A stretch of 64,000 bases of DNA from Acidobacteriota bacterium (GTDB lineage Bacteria > Acidobacteriota > Terriglobia > Acidiferrales > UBA7541): NCBI GenBank assembly GCA_003224085.1, contig QHYK01000060.1, positions 1-64,000 of the forward strand. Direction: 5' to 3'. The position numbers and the translations under genes are program-made. Positions within the stretch are counted from its first letter, which is position 1, and each line of letters starts with the position of its first letter. Below the pieces are notes generated by a model. It searched no databases. It was not told the DNA's origin and saw only the letters and a program-made list of their open reading frames with translations. This document shows positions 26,630 to 36,302 of this stretch, piece by piece.

Positions 26630-28232
26630 ATTGAGCGAACCGCGTGAACGGCTCAGGATACAACCCGGCGGCAAGAGTGACAAACACCGTGACGGCGAGC
26701 GCTACGGCCTGGGCGCTGCTCATGACGGGACGCGGCGCTTCGCCGGGCGCCTCGAGCCAGGCGTGGACCACGATGCGGAAGTAGTAGTAAAGCGCGGGAA
26801 CAATGTAAAGCACGGCAAAGACCGCTAACACCGGATGGTGCGTTTCGATGAGCGAAAGGAAAATGAAGTATTTGCCCATGAAGCCGGCCGTGGGAGGAAT
26901 GCCCGCGAGCGAAAGCATGAAGATGAGCAACAGCACAGCCGCTGACGGGCTGCGCTGGTACAAGCCGTTCAAATCCTCGAGCTCTTCGCCGATGAGGCCC
27001 TTCTGCCGCAACACGATGAGAATGGCGAAAGCGCCGGCGGTCATAAAGAGGTACGCGAACAGGTAGTACGCAATCCCGGTTTTCGCAGTATCCGACAAAG
27101 TTCCTGTTTTTTCGTCCCAGGCTACGAGCGCAAGCAGGACGTAGCCGACGTGCGAAATGGAAGAGTAGGCGAGCAGGCGCTTCACGTTGGTCTGCGTCAG
27201 AGCGGCCAGGTTGCCCCAGGTGAGCGAAGCAATGGCAATGCCCGCGACAAGATACATCCAGGTCACCTGCGTGGAGCCGAAGACGAAGATGAACAGGCGG
27301 AGAAGCAGCGCGAAGCTCGCGGTCTTGGATGCGACGCTGACGAAAATCGTGACTGGCGTTGGTGCGCCCTCGTAGACGTCCGGCGCCCACTGATGAAACG
27401 GCACGGCGGCGACCTTGAAAAACATCCCCACGGCCACAAGAACGAAAGCCGCCGCGGCAAGAACAGGTAGCTGATGCGTTAATAAGTAAGGATCCAGATG
27501 AAGTGCGGCGGGATAAGCTTGCGCAAGATATTCGCGCATCATAGCGCCACTGGCGCCTGGTTCCTGGCTCTGGGCGACCATGCTGGCAAGCCGGCTGCCG
27601 GGATTTAGCGCGAAGGCAATGCGGGAGATGCTGGTGCTCCCGGTGAGGCCGTAGAGGATGGAAAAACCATACGCAAGAATCCCGGAGCTGAACGCGCCCA
27701 AGAGGACGTACTTCAAGGAAGCTTCGTTCGAACGCTTTTCGCGGCGCAAGAAGCCGGTGAGGACGTAGAAGCTGAGGGCCATGGTCTCGAGCCCGAGGAA
27801 CATGACGATGAGGTCGTAGCCCGAGGCCATGAACATCATTCCCACGCAGGCAAACAGCAGCAGGGCGTAGTATTCGCCTTCCTGCTCCTGCTCAATCTCG
27901 AGAAATTTTACCGAGAGCAAAATCACGAGCGCCGTGGCAGCCAGGAAAAGCGCGGCGAAGAAAAGAAAGAACGGATCGATAATGACCGACTCTTGAAATC
28001 CGTACTGCGAGCCATTCACGGAAACGGGAATCCGGAGCCGCCACACGGTGTAAGCGCTGAAAATCGTTCCCATCAGCGCCAGCCCGGCGTTCCAATAGCG
28101 TTCTTTGACGCCGAGGGTGAAATCGATGAGCAGGATGCCCAAACCAAAGAGAGTCAGCTCGATTTCGGGAAGAATGACTCGGCCGTCTCCCTGGAGGTAA
28201 TCTCTGAGCGCGCTGATGAAAGGAATGTGCAT
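26613..28232 (-). CDS. nuoN: NADH-quinone oxidoreductase subunit N (set 2)
   Basis: A 539-residue antiporter-like subunit. It has MFLGLETMALSFYVLTGFLRREKRS, FHQWAPDVYEGAPTPVTIFV and NVKRLLAYSSISHVGYVL. An extra segment of about 40 residues (around PGSRLASMVAQSQEPGAS) makes it longer than the set 1 copy. It is the last nuo gene of set 2 and overlaps atpZ. Confidence 0.94.
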   Translation of the reverse strand: MHIPFISALRDYLQGDGRVILPEIELTLFGLGILLIDFTLGVKERYWNAGLALMGTIFSAYTVWRLRIPVSVNGSQYGFQESVIIDPFFLFFAALFLAATALVILLSVKFLEIEQEQEGEYYALLLFACVGMMFMASGYDLIVMFLGLETMALSFYVLTGFLRREKRSNEASLKYVLLGAFSSGILAYGFSILYGLTGSTSISRIAFALNPGSRLASMVAQSQEPGASGAMMREYLAQAYPAALHLDPYLLTHQLPVLAAAAFVLVAVGMFFKVAAVPFHQWAPDVYEGAPTPVTIFVSVASKTASFALLLRLFIFVFGSTQVTWMYLVAGIAIASLTWGNLAALTQTNVKRLLAYSSISHVGYVLLALVAWDEKTGTLSDTAKTGIAYYLFAYLFMTAGAFAILIVLRQKGLIGEELEDLNGLYQRSPSAAVLLLIFMLSLAGIPPTAGFMGKYFIFLSLIETHHPVLAVFAVLYIVPALYYYFRIVVHAWLEAPGEAPRPVMSSAQAVALAVTVFVTLAAGLYPEPFTRFAQYAFGR

Positions 28233-28244
28233 AGGCAGACCGGG

Positions 28245-29828
28245 TTATTTCGGCTCCGCCGTAACCGAAGCGGCAGGGACTTCCGCCGGAGCCAATTTTG
28301 CGCGCTCCATCTGGTAGAAATTCGGATTCACCTGCTCGACGATTTTCTGGACCGGCTTTTCAATGAGCGCGAAGAACGGTTTCGGATAGATGCCGATCCA
28401 GAACGCCATAAAGACGAGCGGGAGAAGTGTGGCCATTTCGCGCAGGTTCAGGTCCGGGAGATGCTCATTGGCGGGTTGCGTGACCGTCCCAAACATCACG
28501 CGCTGGTAGAGCCATAACAAATAGGCAGCGCCAAGAATGACGCCCAAAGTGCCCCAGGCGGCCCAAGCTTTGCTGACCTGGAACGCGCCCTGCAGAATCG
28601 TGAATTCTCCGATAAAGCCGTTCAGCAGAGGCATGCCCAGGGAGCTGAGGCTGATGATGAGGTAGACGGCTGCGAAATTCGGCATGGGCGTGGCCAAGCC
28701 GCCGAACTCGGAAATCAGGCGCGTGTGGCGGCGCTCGTAAAGCACGCCGACGATCAAGAAGAGCGCCCCGGTGGAGATGCCGTGATTAATCTGCTGGAGG
28801 ACGCTGCCGGCGAGGCCGTTGGGCGTGAGCGCAAAAATGCCCAGCGTGCAGAAACCGAGGTGGCTGACCGAACTGTAGGCGATGAGGCGCTTCATGTCTT
28901 TTTGCATCAGGCAGACGAGCGCGCCGTAAACGATGCCGATCAGCGAGAGCAAGATGACAATCTTGATGATGTTGGAACGCATGGCGGGGTCCGCTGGAAG
29001 CAGCGGCAAGGAAAAGCGGATGAAGCCGTAGGTGCCCATCTTCAGCAAAACGCCGGCCAGAATGACCGAGCCCGCGGTGGGCGCTTCGGTGTGCGCGTCC
29101 GGAAGCCAGGTATGGAACGGGAACATCGGCACCTTGATGGCAAAGGCAAAGAAGAAACCCCAGAAGAGCCAAACTTTCAGCGGGTCGGAAAAGTTCTGGG
29201 CCGCAGCGAGCAGTGTCGGAACGTCAAACGTGCGCGTTGCGCCGGGTGCGACGGGAGCGTAGAAGTACAAGGCAAGAATCGCGAGCAGCATAACCACGGA
29301 GCCCGCCAAGGTATAGAGGAAGAATTTGATGGCCGCGTACAGACGCCGGTCGCTGCCCCAGACGCCGATGAGGAAGTACATGGGAACAAGCATCACTTCC
29401 CAGAAAACGTAAAAGAGGAAGAAGTCGAGGGCCACAAAAACGCCCATCATGCCGGTCTGCAACAGGAGAAGCAGAATGTAGTACTCCTTGGTGCGCTGAT
29501 GAATGGCGCTCCAGGAGGAAAGGATGGCGATCATTCCCAACAAGGTGGTGAGCATGACCAAGAGCAGGCTGATGCCGTCAATGCCCAGGTGATAGCGCGC
29601 GCCGATCGAGGGAATCCAGGCGACGTTCTCTTCGAATGAGAATTTTCCAGCGCCGTGATTCCACCAGCGAACCAGGGGAATCGAAACGAGGAAGCCAAGC
29701 ACGCCGAAGATGTTGCCGCCGATCTTGTGCGCCAGCTCCCATTCGCGGGGAATGAAAAGCAACAGAATCGCGCCGACCAGCGGCGTGAAGAGAACAGCGC
29801 TCAAGATGTGATTCGCAAAAAAGTCCAT
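28245..29828 (-). CDS. nuoM: NADH-quinone oxidoreductase subunit M (set 2)
   Basis: A 527-residue antiporter-like subunit. It has FFLFYVFWEVMLVPMYFLIGVWG with the conserved Glu, FPFHTWLPDAHTEAPTAGSV and DMKRLIAYSSVSHLGFC. It lies 12 bases upstream of nuoN2 and 10 bases after nuoL2. The C-terminal tail is Pro/Ala rich. Confidence 0.94.
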   Translation of the reverse strand: MDFFANHILSAVLFTPLVGAILLLFIPREWELAHKIGGNIFGVLGFLVSIPLVRWWNHGAGKFSFEENVAWIPSIGARYHLGIDGISLLLVMLTTLLGMIAILSSWSAIHQRTKEYYILLLLLQTGMMGVFVALDFFLFYVFWEVMLVPMYFLIGVWGSDRRLYAAIKFFLYTLAGSVVMLLAILALYFYAPVAPGATRTFDVPTLLAAAQNFSDPLKVWLFWGFFFAFAIKVPMFPFHTWLPDAHTEAPTAGSVILAGVLLKMGTYGFIRFSLPLLPADPAMRSNIIKIVILLSLIGIVYGALVCLMQKDMKRLIAYSSVSHLGFCTLGIFALTPNGLAGSVLQQINHGISTGALFLIVGVLYERRHTRLISEFGGLATPMPNFAAVYLIISLSSLGMPLLNGFIGEFTILQGAFQVSKAWAAWGTLGVILGAAYLLWLYQRVMFGTVTQPANEHLPDLNLREMATLLPLVFMAFWIGIYPKPFFALIEKPVQKIVEQVNPNFYQMERAKLAPAEVPAASVTAEPK

Positions 29829-29838
29829 GCTCTGCCTC

Positions 29839-31962
29839 TCAGCGCGCTCCGCGCAGCACTACATGGAGGTGTTGTTCGTAATAACCCAAGAGAATCGCGA
29901 GCCCCAGCAAAATCAAAAGGGCGTACGTCGAAAAAGTTCCCGTTTGCAAGAAGCGGACGGGGAAGCTGAGGAGCTGGGTAAGCTTGGCGCCAAAGTTCAG
30001 CAAGCCATCGATAATCCACTTGTCCCACCACATAGAAAGCGTCGAGCCAAAGCGCGCCAGCCAGCCGGTGCCGTCGACGCCCACGCCGTCGATGACTTTG
30101 GCGTCAAACTTGCCGAGCAGCGTGCCGAGATCCTTCGTGCAATTCACAAATAGGGCGTCGTAGAGTTCATCGACGTAATACTTGTGGAAAAGCAGCCGAT
30201 AGACAGAACCCATTTTGCCGGCGATGAGTTCGGGGGCGAATCGCTTGGTGCGGTAGAACCCGTACGCGAGCCAAATGCCGGCGACAGCGACGGCGATCGA
30301 AGCCAACATCAGAAAATATTCGGTTGAGGAGGTCTGCTCAACGACTTTTGCGGATTCTGCCCCCGCTCTAGCAGGCGACACGACAGGTTCGAGAAACTTC
30401 TCGAACAGGTTGCCGCCGCCGAGAGATGCCGGCCAGCCAATCCAGCCGCCAATCACAGAGAGCACGGCGAGAATCACGAGGGGAAGGGTCATCGTCTGGG
30501 GCGACTCATGAATGTGCTTTTGCGCGTGGTCGTCAGCGCGCGAGTATCCAAAAAACGTCAGGAACACCAAGCGGAACATGTAGAACGCCGTCAAGCCCGC
30601 AGTGATGAAGCCGACAATCCACAGCGCGGGATGCCTTTCGAACGCGCGACCGAGAATCTCGTCCTTGCTGAAAAATCCCGCGAGCGGCGGAATTCCCGCG
30701 ATGGCCAGCGTGGCAAACATAAAGGTCCACGCCGTAACCGGGATCTTGCCCCAGAGGCCGCCCATTTTTTGGATGTCCTGCTCGCCGGACATGGCGTGGA
30801 TCACGCTGCCTGCACCAAGGAACAAGAGTGCTTTGAAGAAGGCGTGCGTCATCAAATGGAAAATACCGGCCGCAAACGCGCCCGCGCCGAGCGCCAGAAA
30901 CATGTAGCCGAGCTGGCTGATGGTGGAATAGGCAAGGACTTTCTTGATGTCGTTCTGCACCAGCGCCATGGAAGCAGCAAAAATCGCCGTGATCACACCG
31001 ACGATTGCCACCACCGACATCGCTGTTGGCGCAAGCTGGTAGATGGCGTTCATCCGCACGACCATGTACACGCCGGCCGTCACCATTGTGGCCGCATGAA
31101 TCAACGCGCTGACGGGAGTGGGGCCTTCCATCGCGTCGGGAAGCCAAACGTAAAGAGGAATTTGCGCGGATTTTCCACAGGCGCCGACGAAAAGCAAAAG
31201 CGCAATGGCGGTCAGCACAGACGCTCCGGCGGCCAGCGTATGCGCCTCCAGCGCGCTGTTAAGCGCCTGCAAGATTCCAGAATTTGTCGCCGCGTCTCCC
31301 AATCCCGCAGAAGTGAAACGAATCGTGCCGAACGTGGCGGCGGTCAGCAAAATGCCGAGAATGAAACCTGCGTCTCCAATGCGATTTACGATGAACGCTT
31401 TTTTGCCCGCGTCGGACGCAGATTTCTTCAGAAAATAAAAACCGATCAACAAATAACTGCAGAGGCCCACACCTTCCCAGCCCACGAACATGAGGAGCAT
31501 ATTGTTCGCCAGGACCAGCGTGAGCATGGAGAACATGAAGAGGTTCATGTAGCCAAAGAAACGGTAGTAGCCGCCTTCGTGGCCCATGTAACCGACGGAG
31601 TAGATATGAATTAGGAATCCAACGCCGGTCACAACAAGCACCATGACGGAGGAAAGCGGGTCGAGGAGGTAGCCCCAGTCAGCGGTGAAGCGAATCAGGT
31701 GGCCGTTGCCGAGTAGCATCTGGCCGGGCGTGAGCCATTCGAAAAGAATCTGCTGCGTGAAGCGGTGCTCGGGATCGGCAGACAACAATTGCACGACCGC
31801 GCCAAGCGCAAAGATGAACGAGAATCCGACGCTGCCGACACAAAGCACACTCACCGCGGGATTCGGGAGACGCCGGCCGACAAAAAGCATCAGCGCTGCA
31901 GTCACCAGCGGAAACAGCGGGATGAGCCACAAATGCTCGAGGAAATAGCCCGAAGGCGTCAT
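29839..31962 (-). CDS. nuoL: NADH-quinone oxidoreductase subunit L (set 2)
   Basis: A 707-residue subunit, longer than the set 1 copy by 44. It has WEGVGLCSYLLIGFYFLKKSASD, PDAMEGPTPVSALIHAATMVTAGVY and DIKKVLAYSTISQLGYM. The extra length lies in a loop near residues 215-245 (FGTIRFTSAGLGDAATNSG) and the C-terminal region around the lateral helix. Confidence 0.94.
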   Translation of the reverse strand: MTPSGYFLEHLWLIPLFPLVTAALMLFVGRRLPNPAVSVLCVGSVGFSFIFALGAVVQLLSADPEHRFTQQILFEWLTPGQMLLGNGHLIRFTADWGYLLDPLSSVMVLVVTGVGFLIHIYSVGYMGHEGGYYRFFGYMNLFMFSMLTLVLANNMLLMFVGWEGVGLCSYLLIGFYFLKKSASDAGKKAFIVNRIGDAGFILGILLTAATFGTIRFTSAGLGDAATNSGILQALNSALEAHTLAAGASVLTAIALLLFVGACGKSAQIPLYVWLPDAMEGPTPVSALIHAATMVTAGVYMVVRMNAIYQLAPTAMSVVAIVGVITAIFAASMALVQNDIKKVLAYSTISQLGYMFLALGAGAFAAGIFHLMTHAFFKALLFLGAGSVIHAMSGEQDIQKMGGLWGKIPVTAWTFMFATLAIAGIPPLAGFFSKDEILGRAFERHPALWIVGFITAGLTAFYMFRLVFLTFFGYSRADDHAQKHIHESPQTMTLPLVILAVLSVIGGWIGWPASLGGGNLFEKFLEPVVSPARAGAESAKVVEQTSSTEYFLMLASIAVAVAGIWLAYGFYRTKRFAPELIAGKMGSVYRLLFHKYYVDELYDALFVNCTKDLGTLLGKFDAKVIDGVGVDGTGWLARFGSTLSMWWDKWIIDGLLNFGAKLTQLLSFPVRFLQTGTFSTYALLILLGLAILLGYYEQHLHVVLRGAR

Positions 31963-32010
31963 GCCGGTTCTTTTCCTTGCGTCGTCATTTCGATTTTTTT
32001 GCGCATCGTG

Positions 32011-32313
32011 CTACCACTTCAGCAAATCCATTTCGTCCTCAAGAACGGTTTCGCGGTTGCGGAAAAAGGCGATGATGATTCCCAACCCCACGGCGGCTTC
32101 GGCCGCCGCATCGGCAATGATGAAGAGCGCAAAAACTTGTCCCGCTACATCGCCGTACAAGCGCGAGAAGGCCACGAGGTTGATGTTCACGGCATTGAGA
32201 ATCAGCTCGATGGACATCAGAATAACGATTACGTTGCGCCGCGTGACCACGCCAATCACGCCGATGATGAAAAGCGCGAGACCGAGAAAAAGGTAATGTC
32301 CAATGGGAAGCAT
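32011..32313 (-). CDS. nuoK: NADH-quinone oxidoreductase subunit K (set 2)
   Basis: A 100-residue three-span subunit. The two membrane glutamates are present ([17 protein letters not shown] and [12 protein letters not shown]). It lies six bases after nuoJ2; a 48-base gap separates it from nuoL2. Confidence 0.94.
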   Translation of the reverse strand: MLPIGHYLFLGLALFIIGVIGVVTRRNVIVILMSIELILNAVNINLVAFSRLYGDVAGQVFALFIIADAAAEAAVGLGIIIAFFRNRETVLEDEMDLLKW

Positions 32314-32319
32314 CGTTGC

Positions 32320-32838
32320 TTATGCCCTCCGTTTTGCCATGACCACGGCGCCAATCATGGCGACCAACAATAAAACCGAGGCAATTTCAAACGGCAGCAA
32401 GTACGACGAGAATAGGCTCTTCGCAACTTCTTCCGAATTGGGCGGCAGTTTGTCGGCAGGCACCGCGGAAAGAACCGGCACTCCCTGCCCCGGCATTTTG
32501 CCGGTCGACCAGAGCATAAGGCCGACTTGAGCGGCCAGCGCCAAGGAAATGAGCAGCGCCACCCATTTTTGTCGCGCGAACCGCAACTGACGAACCGCCA
32601 CGTCCAGGTTCACGAGCATAATCACGAAGACAAAAAGCACCATGATGCCGCCGACGTAGAGAATGATCTGCACAATGAACAGAAATTCTGCGCGGAGCTG
32701 CAGGAAGATTCCCGCCGTTGCCAGGAGCGCCGTGATGAGGAAAATCGCGCTGTGCACGACGTTGCGCCTGGTGACCGTCAATATCGCGCCCGCCACGGCG
32801 ACCGCGGAGAAAAGGTAAAAGATGACTTGATCAAGCAT
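32320..32838 (-). CDS. nuoJ: NADH-quinone oxidoreductase subunit J (set 2)
   Basis: A 172-residue membrane subunit. The signature ILYVGGIMVLFVFVIMLVNL is in the third span. The start overlaps the end of nuoH2 by eight bases. As in set 1, it directly follows nuoH: nuoI is absent here too. Confidence 0.93.
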   Translation of the reverse strand: MLDQVIFYLFSAVAVAGAILTVTRRNVVHSAIFLITALLATAGIFLQLRAEFLFIVQIILYVGGIMVLFVFVIMLVNLDVAVRQLRFARQKWVALLISLALAAQVGLMLWSTGKMPGQGVPVLSAVPADKLPPNSEEVAKSLFSSYLLPFEIASVLLLVAMIGAVVMAKRRA

Positions 32839-34201
32839 AAGTATCCGAGGCGTCGCCGCTCGCCCGCTGCGGCTCGCTCTTTTGTTCTGCGTTCAAAATG
32901 AAAAGCGCGATGATCAGCGCGAGGACGGACGCAGGAATGGTGGTCAGAAGCAGCTGCCAGCCCTCCAAGTGAAAATGACTTCCCAGGATCATTGCGACGC
33001 CAATCACGAGCACGTTGATAATGGACAGCGGAATCAGGAAATGCCAGCCGAGGCGCATCAGCTGATCGAAGCGGTAGCGCGGGAGCGTGAAGCGCAGCCA
33101 CATAAAGAAATAAATGTACAAGCTCACTTTGAAGATGAACCAGAATCCTCCGAGAATCCCATCGTGGTACGGTTTCACCGCCGCGATCAAAGACGACTTG
33201 AAAAACGGGATGAGCACCGGCGCGGCCAGGACGAAGGCCGCCGCAAAACACATACCCGCAACGGCCAACATGAACAATTGCTGCACGCGCGCGGGCTGCT
33301 TCGGCACGCGCAGGAGGCCATAGATGCCGATTCCCGTCATCAAAACCATCGGAAGGAAGTCGAGAAAATCCAACCAGTGCGTGCGCGGAAACGGCCGCAG
33401 CCAGCCGCCGAGGAACAAGGTCGTCGCCACCGAAGCGACCACGATCATGTTCGTATATTCCGCGAGAAAGTAGAGCGACCAGCGGAAACCGCTGAATTCC
33501 GTCATGTAACCGGCCACCAATTCGGATTCCGCTTCCGGCAAATCAAACGGCGCCCGGTTGGTTTCCGCAATGGACGCCACCAAATAGGTGAAAAACGCCA
33601 CGGGGGCAAGCAATCCAAACCAGATGCCCTGGTCGTACTGCGCTTGCACGATCGAAGTGACGTTCAACGTTCCGGCGAAAAGCAGTCCGCTCACCAGCGC
33701 CATGCCCGCTGCCGTTTCGTAGCTCACCAGTTGCGCCGAGCTGCGCAGTGCGCCAATCAGCGAATAATGGCTGTTCGAAGCCCAGCCGCCCAGCACGATT
33801 CCAAAGATTCCCAGCGCGCTGACGCCAACGACGAAAAGAATTCCAATGTTGATGTCTTTGGCGATTTGGAAGGCGGGCCCGATGGCCAAGCCAGCCATCG
33901 CCAGGAGCGCCGCTCCCACGGAAAGAACCGGCGCAAGCCAGAAGACCAGTTTGTCCGCGTCCTCGGGGATGATGTCTTCCTTGATCAGAAGCTTCACGGC
34001 GTCGGCGATGGGTTGCAGCAAGCCGTGCGGGCCAACGCGCATCGGCCCAAGCCGCGCCTGCATGTCGGCCATGATCTTGCGTTCCACAAGAACGACATAG
34101 CCAACAATGAGCGGCAATATCGCGACGATGGCGAAGCCGCAGAGGAGTGGAGCCCAGTATTGCTTCACGAATTCGGTCGTGACTTGCGTTACGGCTTGCA
34201 T
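32831..34201 (-). CDS. nuoH: NADH-quinone oxidoreductase subunit H (set 2)
   Basis: A 456-residue membrane subunit with VLVERKIMADMQARLGPMRVGPHGLLQPIADAVK and AETNRAPFDLPEAESELVAGY. It has extra C-terminal residues (a further span ASVLALIIALFILNAEQ and a polar tail) compared with set 1. It follows nuoD2 after 75 bases. Confidence 0.93.
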   Translation of the reverse strand: MQAVTQVTTEFVKQYWAPLLCGFAIVAILPLIVGYVVLVERKIMADMQARLGPMRVGPHGLLQPIADAVKLLIKEDIIPEDADKLVFWLAPVLSVGAALLAMAGLAIGPAFQIAKDINIGILFVVGVSALGIFGIVLGGWASNSHYSLIGALRSSAQLVSYETAAGMALVSGLLFAGTLNVTSIVQAQYDQGIWFGLLAPVAFFTYLVASIAETNRAPFDLPEAESELVAGYMTEFSGFRWSLYFLAEYTNMIVVASVATTLFLGGWLRPFPRTHWLDFLDFLPMVLMTGIGIYGLLRVPKQPARVQQLFMLAVAGMCFAAAFVLAAPVLIPFFKSSLIAAVKPYHDGILGGFWFIFKVSLYIYFFMWLRFTLPRYRFDQLMRLGWHFLIPLSIINVLVIGVAMILGSHFHLEGWQLLLTTIPASVLALIIALFILNAEQKSEPQRASGDASDTYA

Positions 34202-34276
34202 CAGTGACTCTTCACCCCTTAAGACCGCCCAACCCTCATCTCTGTGCCCAATGAATAGCGGTGATACGACTCGCCC

Positions 34277-35419
34277 CTACCTGTCCACTTCGCCCAGAAC
34301 GATGTCTAGCGTTCCAATGATGGCCACCACGTCAGCAACCAGGTGTCCCCGGGCCATCTTGTCAAACGCTTGCAAATTTACAAACGACGGCGGCCGGATG
34401 CGCACACGATAAGGCTGCACGGTGCCGTCGCTAATGACGTAATAACCCAACTCGCCTTTGGGCGCCTCAATGGCATGATAGACCTCGCCCGGCGGCGGCT
34501 TCAGCACTTTGCCGACTTTCGCCATGATCGGCCCGCTGGGAATATTTTCAATAGCTTGCAGGCAAATCAGGCGGGACTGCCGCATCTCTTCCATGCGCAC
34601 GAGGTAGCGGTCGTACGTGTCGCCAGTGGTGCCCACAGGGATTTCAAATTTGTATTGATCGTATGCGGCATAAGGCATTGCTTTGCGGATGTCCCACTTT
34701 ACTCCGCTAGCTCGCAGGACGGGCCCGGTTGCGCCTAAAGCGATCGCCTCGGCCGCCTTCAAGATTCCTACGCCCTTGGTGCGGCCAAGCCAGATGCGGT
34801 TTTGCGTCAGCAATTCTTCGTAGTCGGTGATACGCGATTCGAAGGCTTTGCAGAAACGCTCGACGTCTTTTTCGAGCGTGTCGTAGGCCTCGTATTGCAG
34901 CCCGCCGATGCGAAACGCATGCGTGGTCAGTCGCGCGCCACAATATTTCTCGAAAATCTTTAGAATTTCTTCGCGTTCGCGGAAGCAATAGAAGAGGGGC
35001 GTGAGTGCGCCGATGTCCAGCGCGTGTGTACCGAGCCACAAAAGGTGGCTGGCAATGCGCTGCAGTTCCGTCAGGATCGTTCGAATGACCTTGGCCCGCG
35101 GCGGGGCTTCGACCATCAGCAATTTCTCAATGGCTTCGCAGTAGCCCAGGCCGTTGCTAACTGCCGCCACGTAATCCATTCGGTCCACGTACGGCGCGAA
35201 CTGTTGATACGTGCGATGCTCGGCGATTTTTTCTACGCCGCGGTGTAAATACCCGATCATGCACTCGGAACCGATGACGCGCTCGCCATCGAGTTTCAGC
35301 TTCACACGCAGTACGCCGTGGGTGGACGGATGCTGCGGCCCCATGTTCAGGACGAGCTCGTCTGCACCCAGCAGCGTCTTCTGTTTTTCGCGCGCATCCT
35401 TGGTGGTGTCAGTAGCCAC
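34277..35419 (-). CDS. nuoD: NADH-quinone oxidoreductase subunit D (set 2)
   Basis: A 380-residue quinone-site subunit. It has [52 protein letters not shown] and the end [14 protein letters not shown]. The conserved His and Tyr of the quinone pocket are kept. It lies 20 bases after nuoC2. The sequence differs strongly from the set 1 copy, so the two sets are not a recent duplication. Confidence 0.94.
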   Translation of the reverse strand: MATDTTKDAREKQKTLLGADELVLNMGPQHPSTHGVLRVKLKLDGERVIGSECMIGYLHRGVEKIAEHRTYQQFAPYVDRMDYVAAVSNGLGYCEAIEKLLMVEAPPRAKVIRTILTELQRIASHLLWLGTHALDIGALTPLFYCFREREEILKIFEKYCGARLTTHAFRIGGLQYEAYDTLEKDVERFCKAFESRITDYEELLTQNRIWLGRTKGVGILKAAEAIALGATGPVLRASGVKWDIRKAMPYAAYDQYKFEIPVGTTGDTYDRYLVRMEEMRQSRLICLQAIENIPSGPIMAKVGKVLKPPPGEVYHAIEAPKGELGYYVISDGTVQPYRVRIRPPSFVNLQAFDKMARGHLVADVVAIIGTLDIVLGEVDR

Positions 35420-35439
35420 GGTCGTTTATCGCCTGTTTT

Positions 35440-36114
35440 TTATTGGCCACTTTCAATGCCCAGGTTTTCTTTCACCCAACTTGTATCCTGCTCAATGATG
35501 TCGTAATCCTTGCGCAGCGGATAGCCTTGCCACTCATCAGGCAAAAGGATACGCGTCAAGTTGGGATGGCCAGCGAAGACGATTCCAAACATGTCAAACG
35601 CCTCGCGCTCCAGCCAATTGGCTGTCGGCCAGACTCCCGAGACGCTTGGAACCGGCTCGCTGGCGGCCGCGCGGGCCTTCACACGCAAGCGTTCATTCTT
35701 CGCAAACGAATAAAGGTTCAGCACTACGTCGAAGCGCTTTTCTCGTCTTGGCCAATCCACGGCTGTCAGGTCGGAAAGCAAGTCGAACTTTTCTTCATCA
35801 CGAAGGTATTGCGAGACTTCCGCTAGTTTCGTGCATTCCACCGTCAGAATCGCTTGCTTGCGATCCTCGATGGCTTCCACCAGGGCTGTTCCAAATTTGG
35901 CGCGGACTCGCCCAACCAGTTCATTGTTCAGAGGCGTCTGCAGCTGCACCGGCGGCTTGGGAGGAACAGGGGCTGCTGGTTTCGGAGGAACTCCTCCGGC
36001 AGGGGACGCGGTTGCCGGCTTGGCGGGGGGAGTGGAAGCGGGAGCAGAGCCGCTTGCGGGCTTTTCGCCCGCAGGCACGGGAGAAGGCTGCTGTTCCTTG
36101 GGTTCGTCGGCCAT
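35440..36114 (-). CDS. nuoC: NADH-quinone oxidoreductase subunit C (set 2), Pro/Ala-rich N-terminal extension
   Basis: A 224-residue protein. Residues 1-60 are low complexity (Pro, Ala, Lys, Gly rich, as in GGVPPKPAAPVPPKPPVQ), and the NuoC fold follows: WPTANWLEREAFDMFGIVFAG and HPNLTRILLPDEWQGYPLRKDY. ATG 36114 is chosen over a TTG four codons upstream. The extension is unusual for NuoC and may be a flexible tether. The 188 bases to nuoA2 hold no nuoB. Confidence 0.9.
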   Translation of the reverse strand: MADEPKEQQPSPVPAGEKPASGSAPASTPPAKPATASPAGGVPPKPAAPVPPKPPVQLQTPLNNELVGRVRAKFGTALVEAIEDRKQAILTVECTKLAEVSQYLRDEEKFDLLSDLTAVDWPRREKRFDVVLNLYSFAKNERLRVKARAAASEPVPSVSGVWPTANWLEREAFDMFGIVFAGHPNLTRILLPDEWQGYPLRKDYDIIEQDTSWVKENLGIESGQ

Positions 36115-36302
36115 AGACCTGTGCAAAGCGGGCTGCGATCCAACTCCTGGCGACCGGAACGCAGAAACTTCGACGCACCGACCGCAGCAAAGATGACCCA
36201 GATTTCAAACGCCCGCGTTTCTAACACACGGCAAAAAGCTAGTCAATCGCAAGAACTTGGAATGCGAAAGAGAGCGCTTGGAACCAAAATGAGTCTTGCC
36301 CA

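Noticed and set aside
30508-31614. Plus-strand open frame (368 codons) opposite nuoL set 2
   Set aside because: Antisense to a well-supported gene with charged low-sense composition and no domain.
36115-36302. Possible nuoB between nuoA and nuoC of set 2
   Set aside because: Only 188 bases and no CxxE/C or GPxxxC-type motif; NuoB needs about 500 bases.
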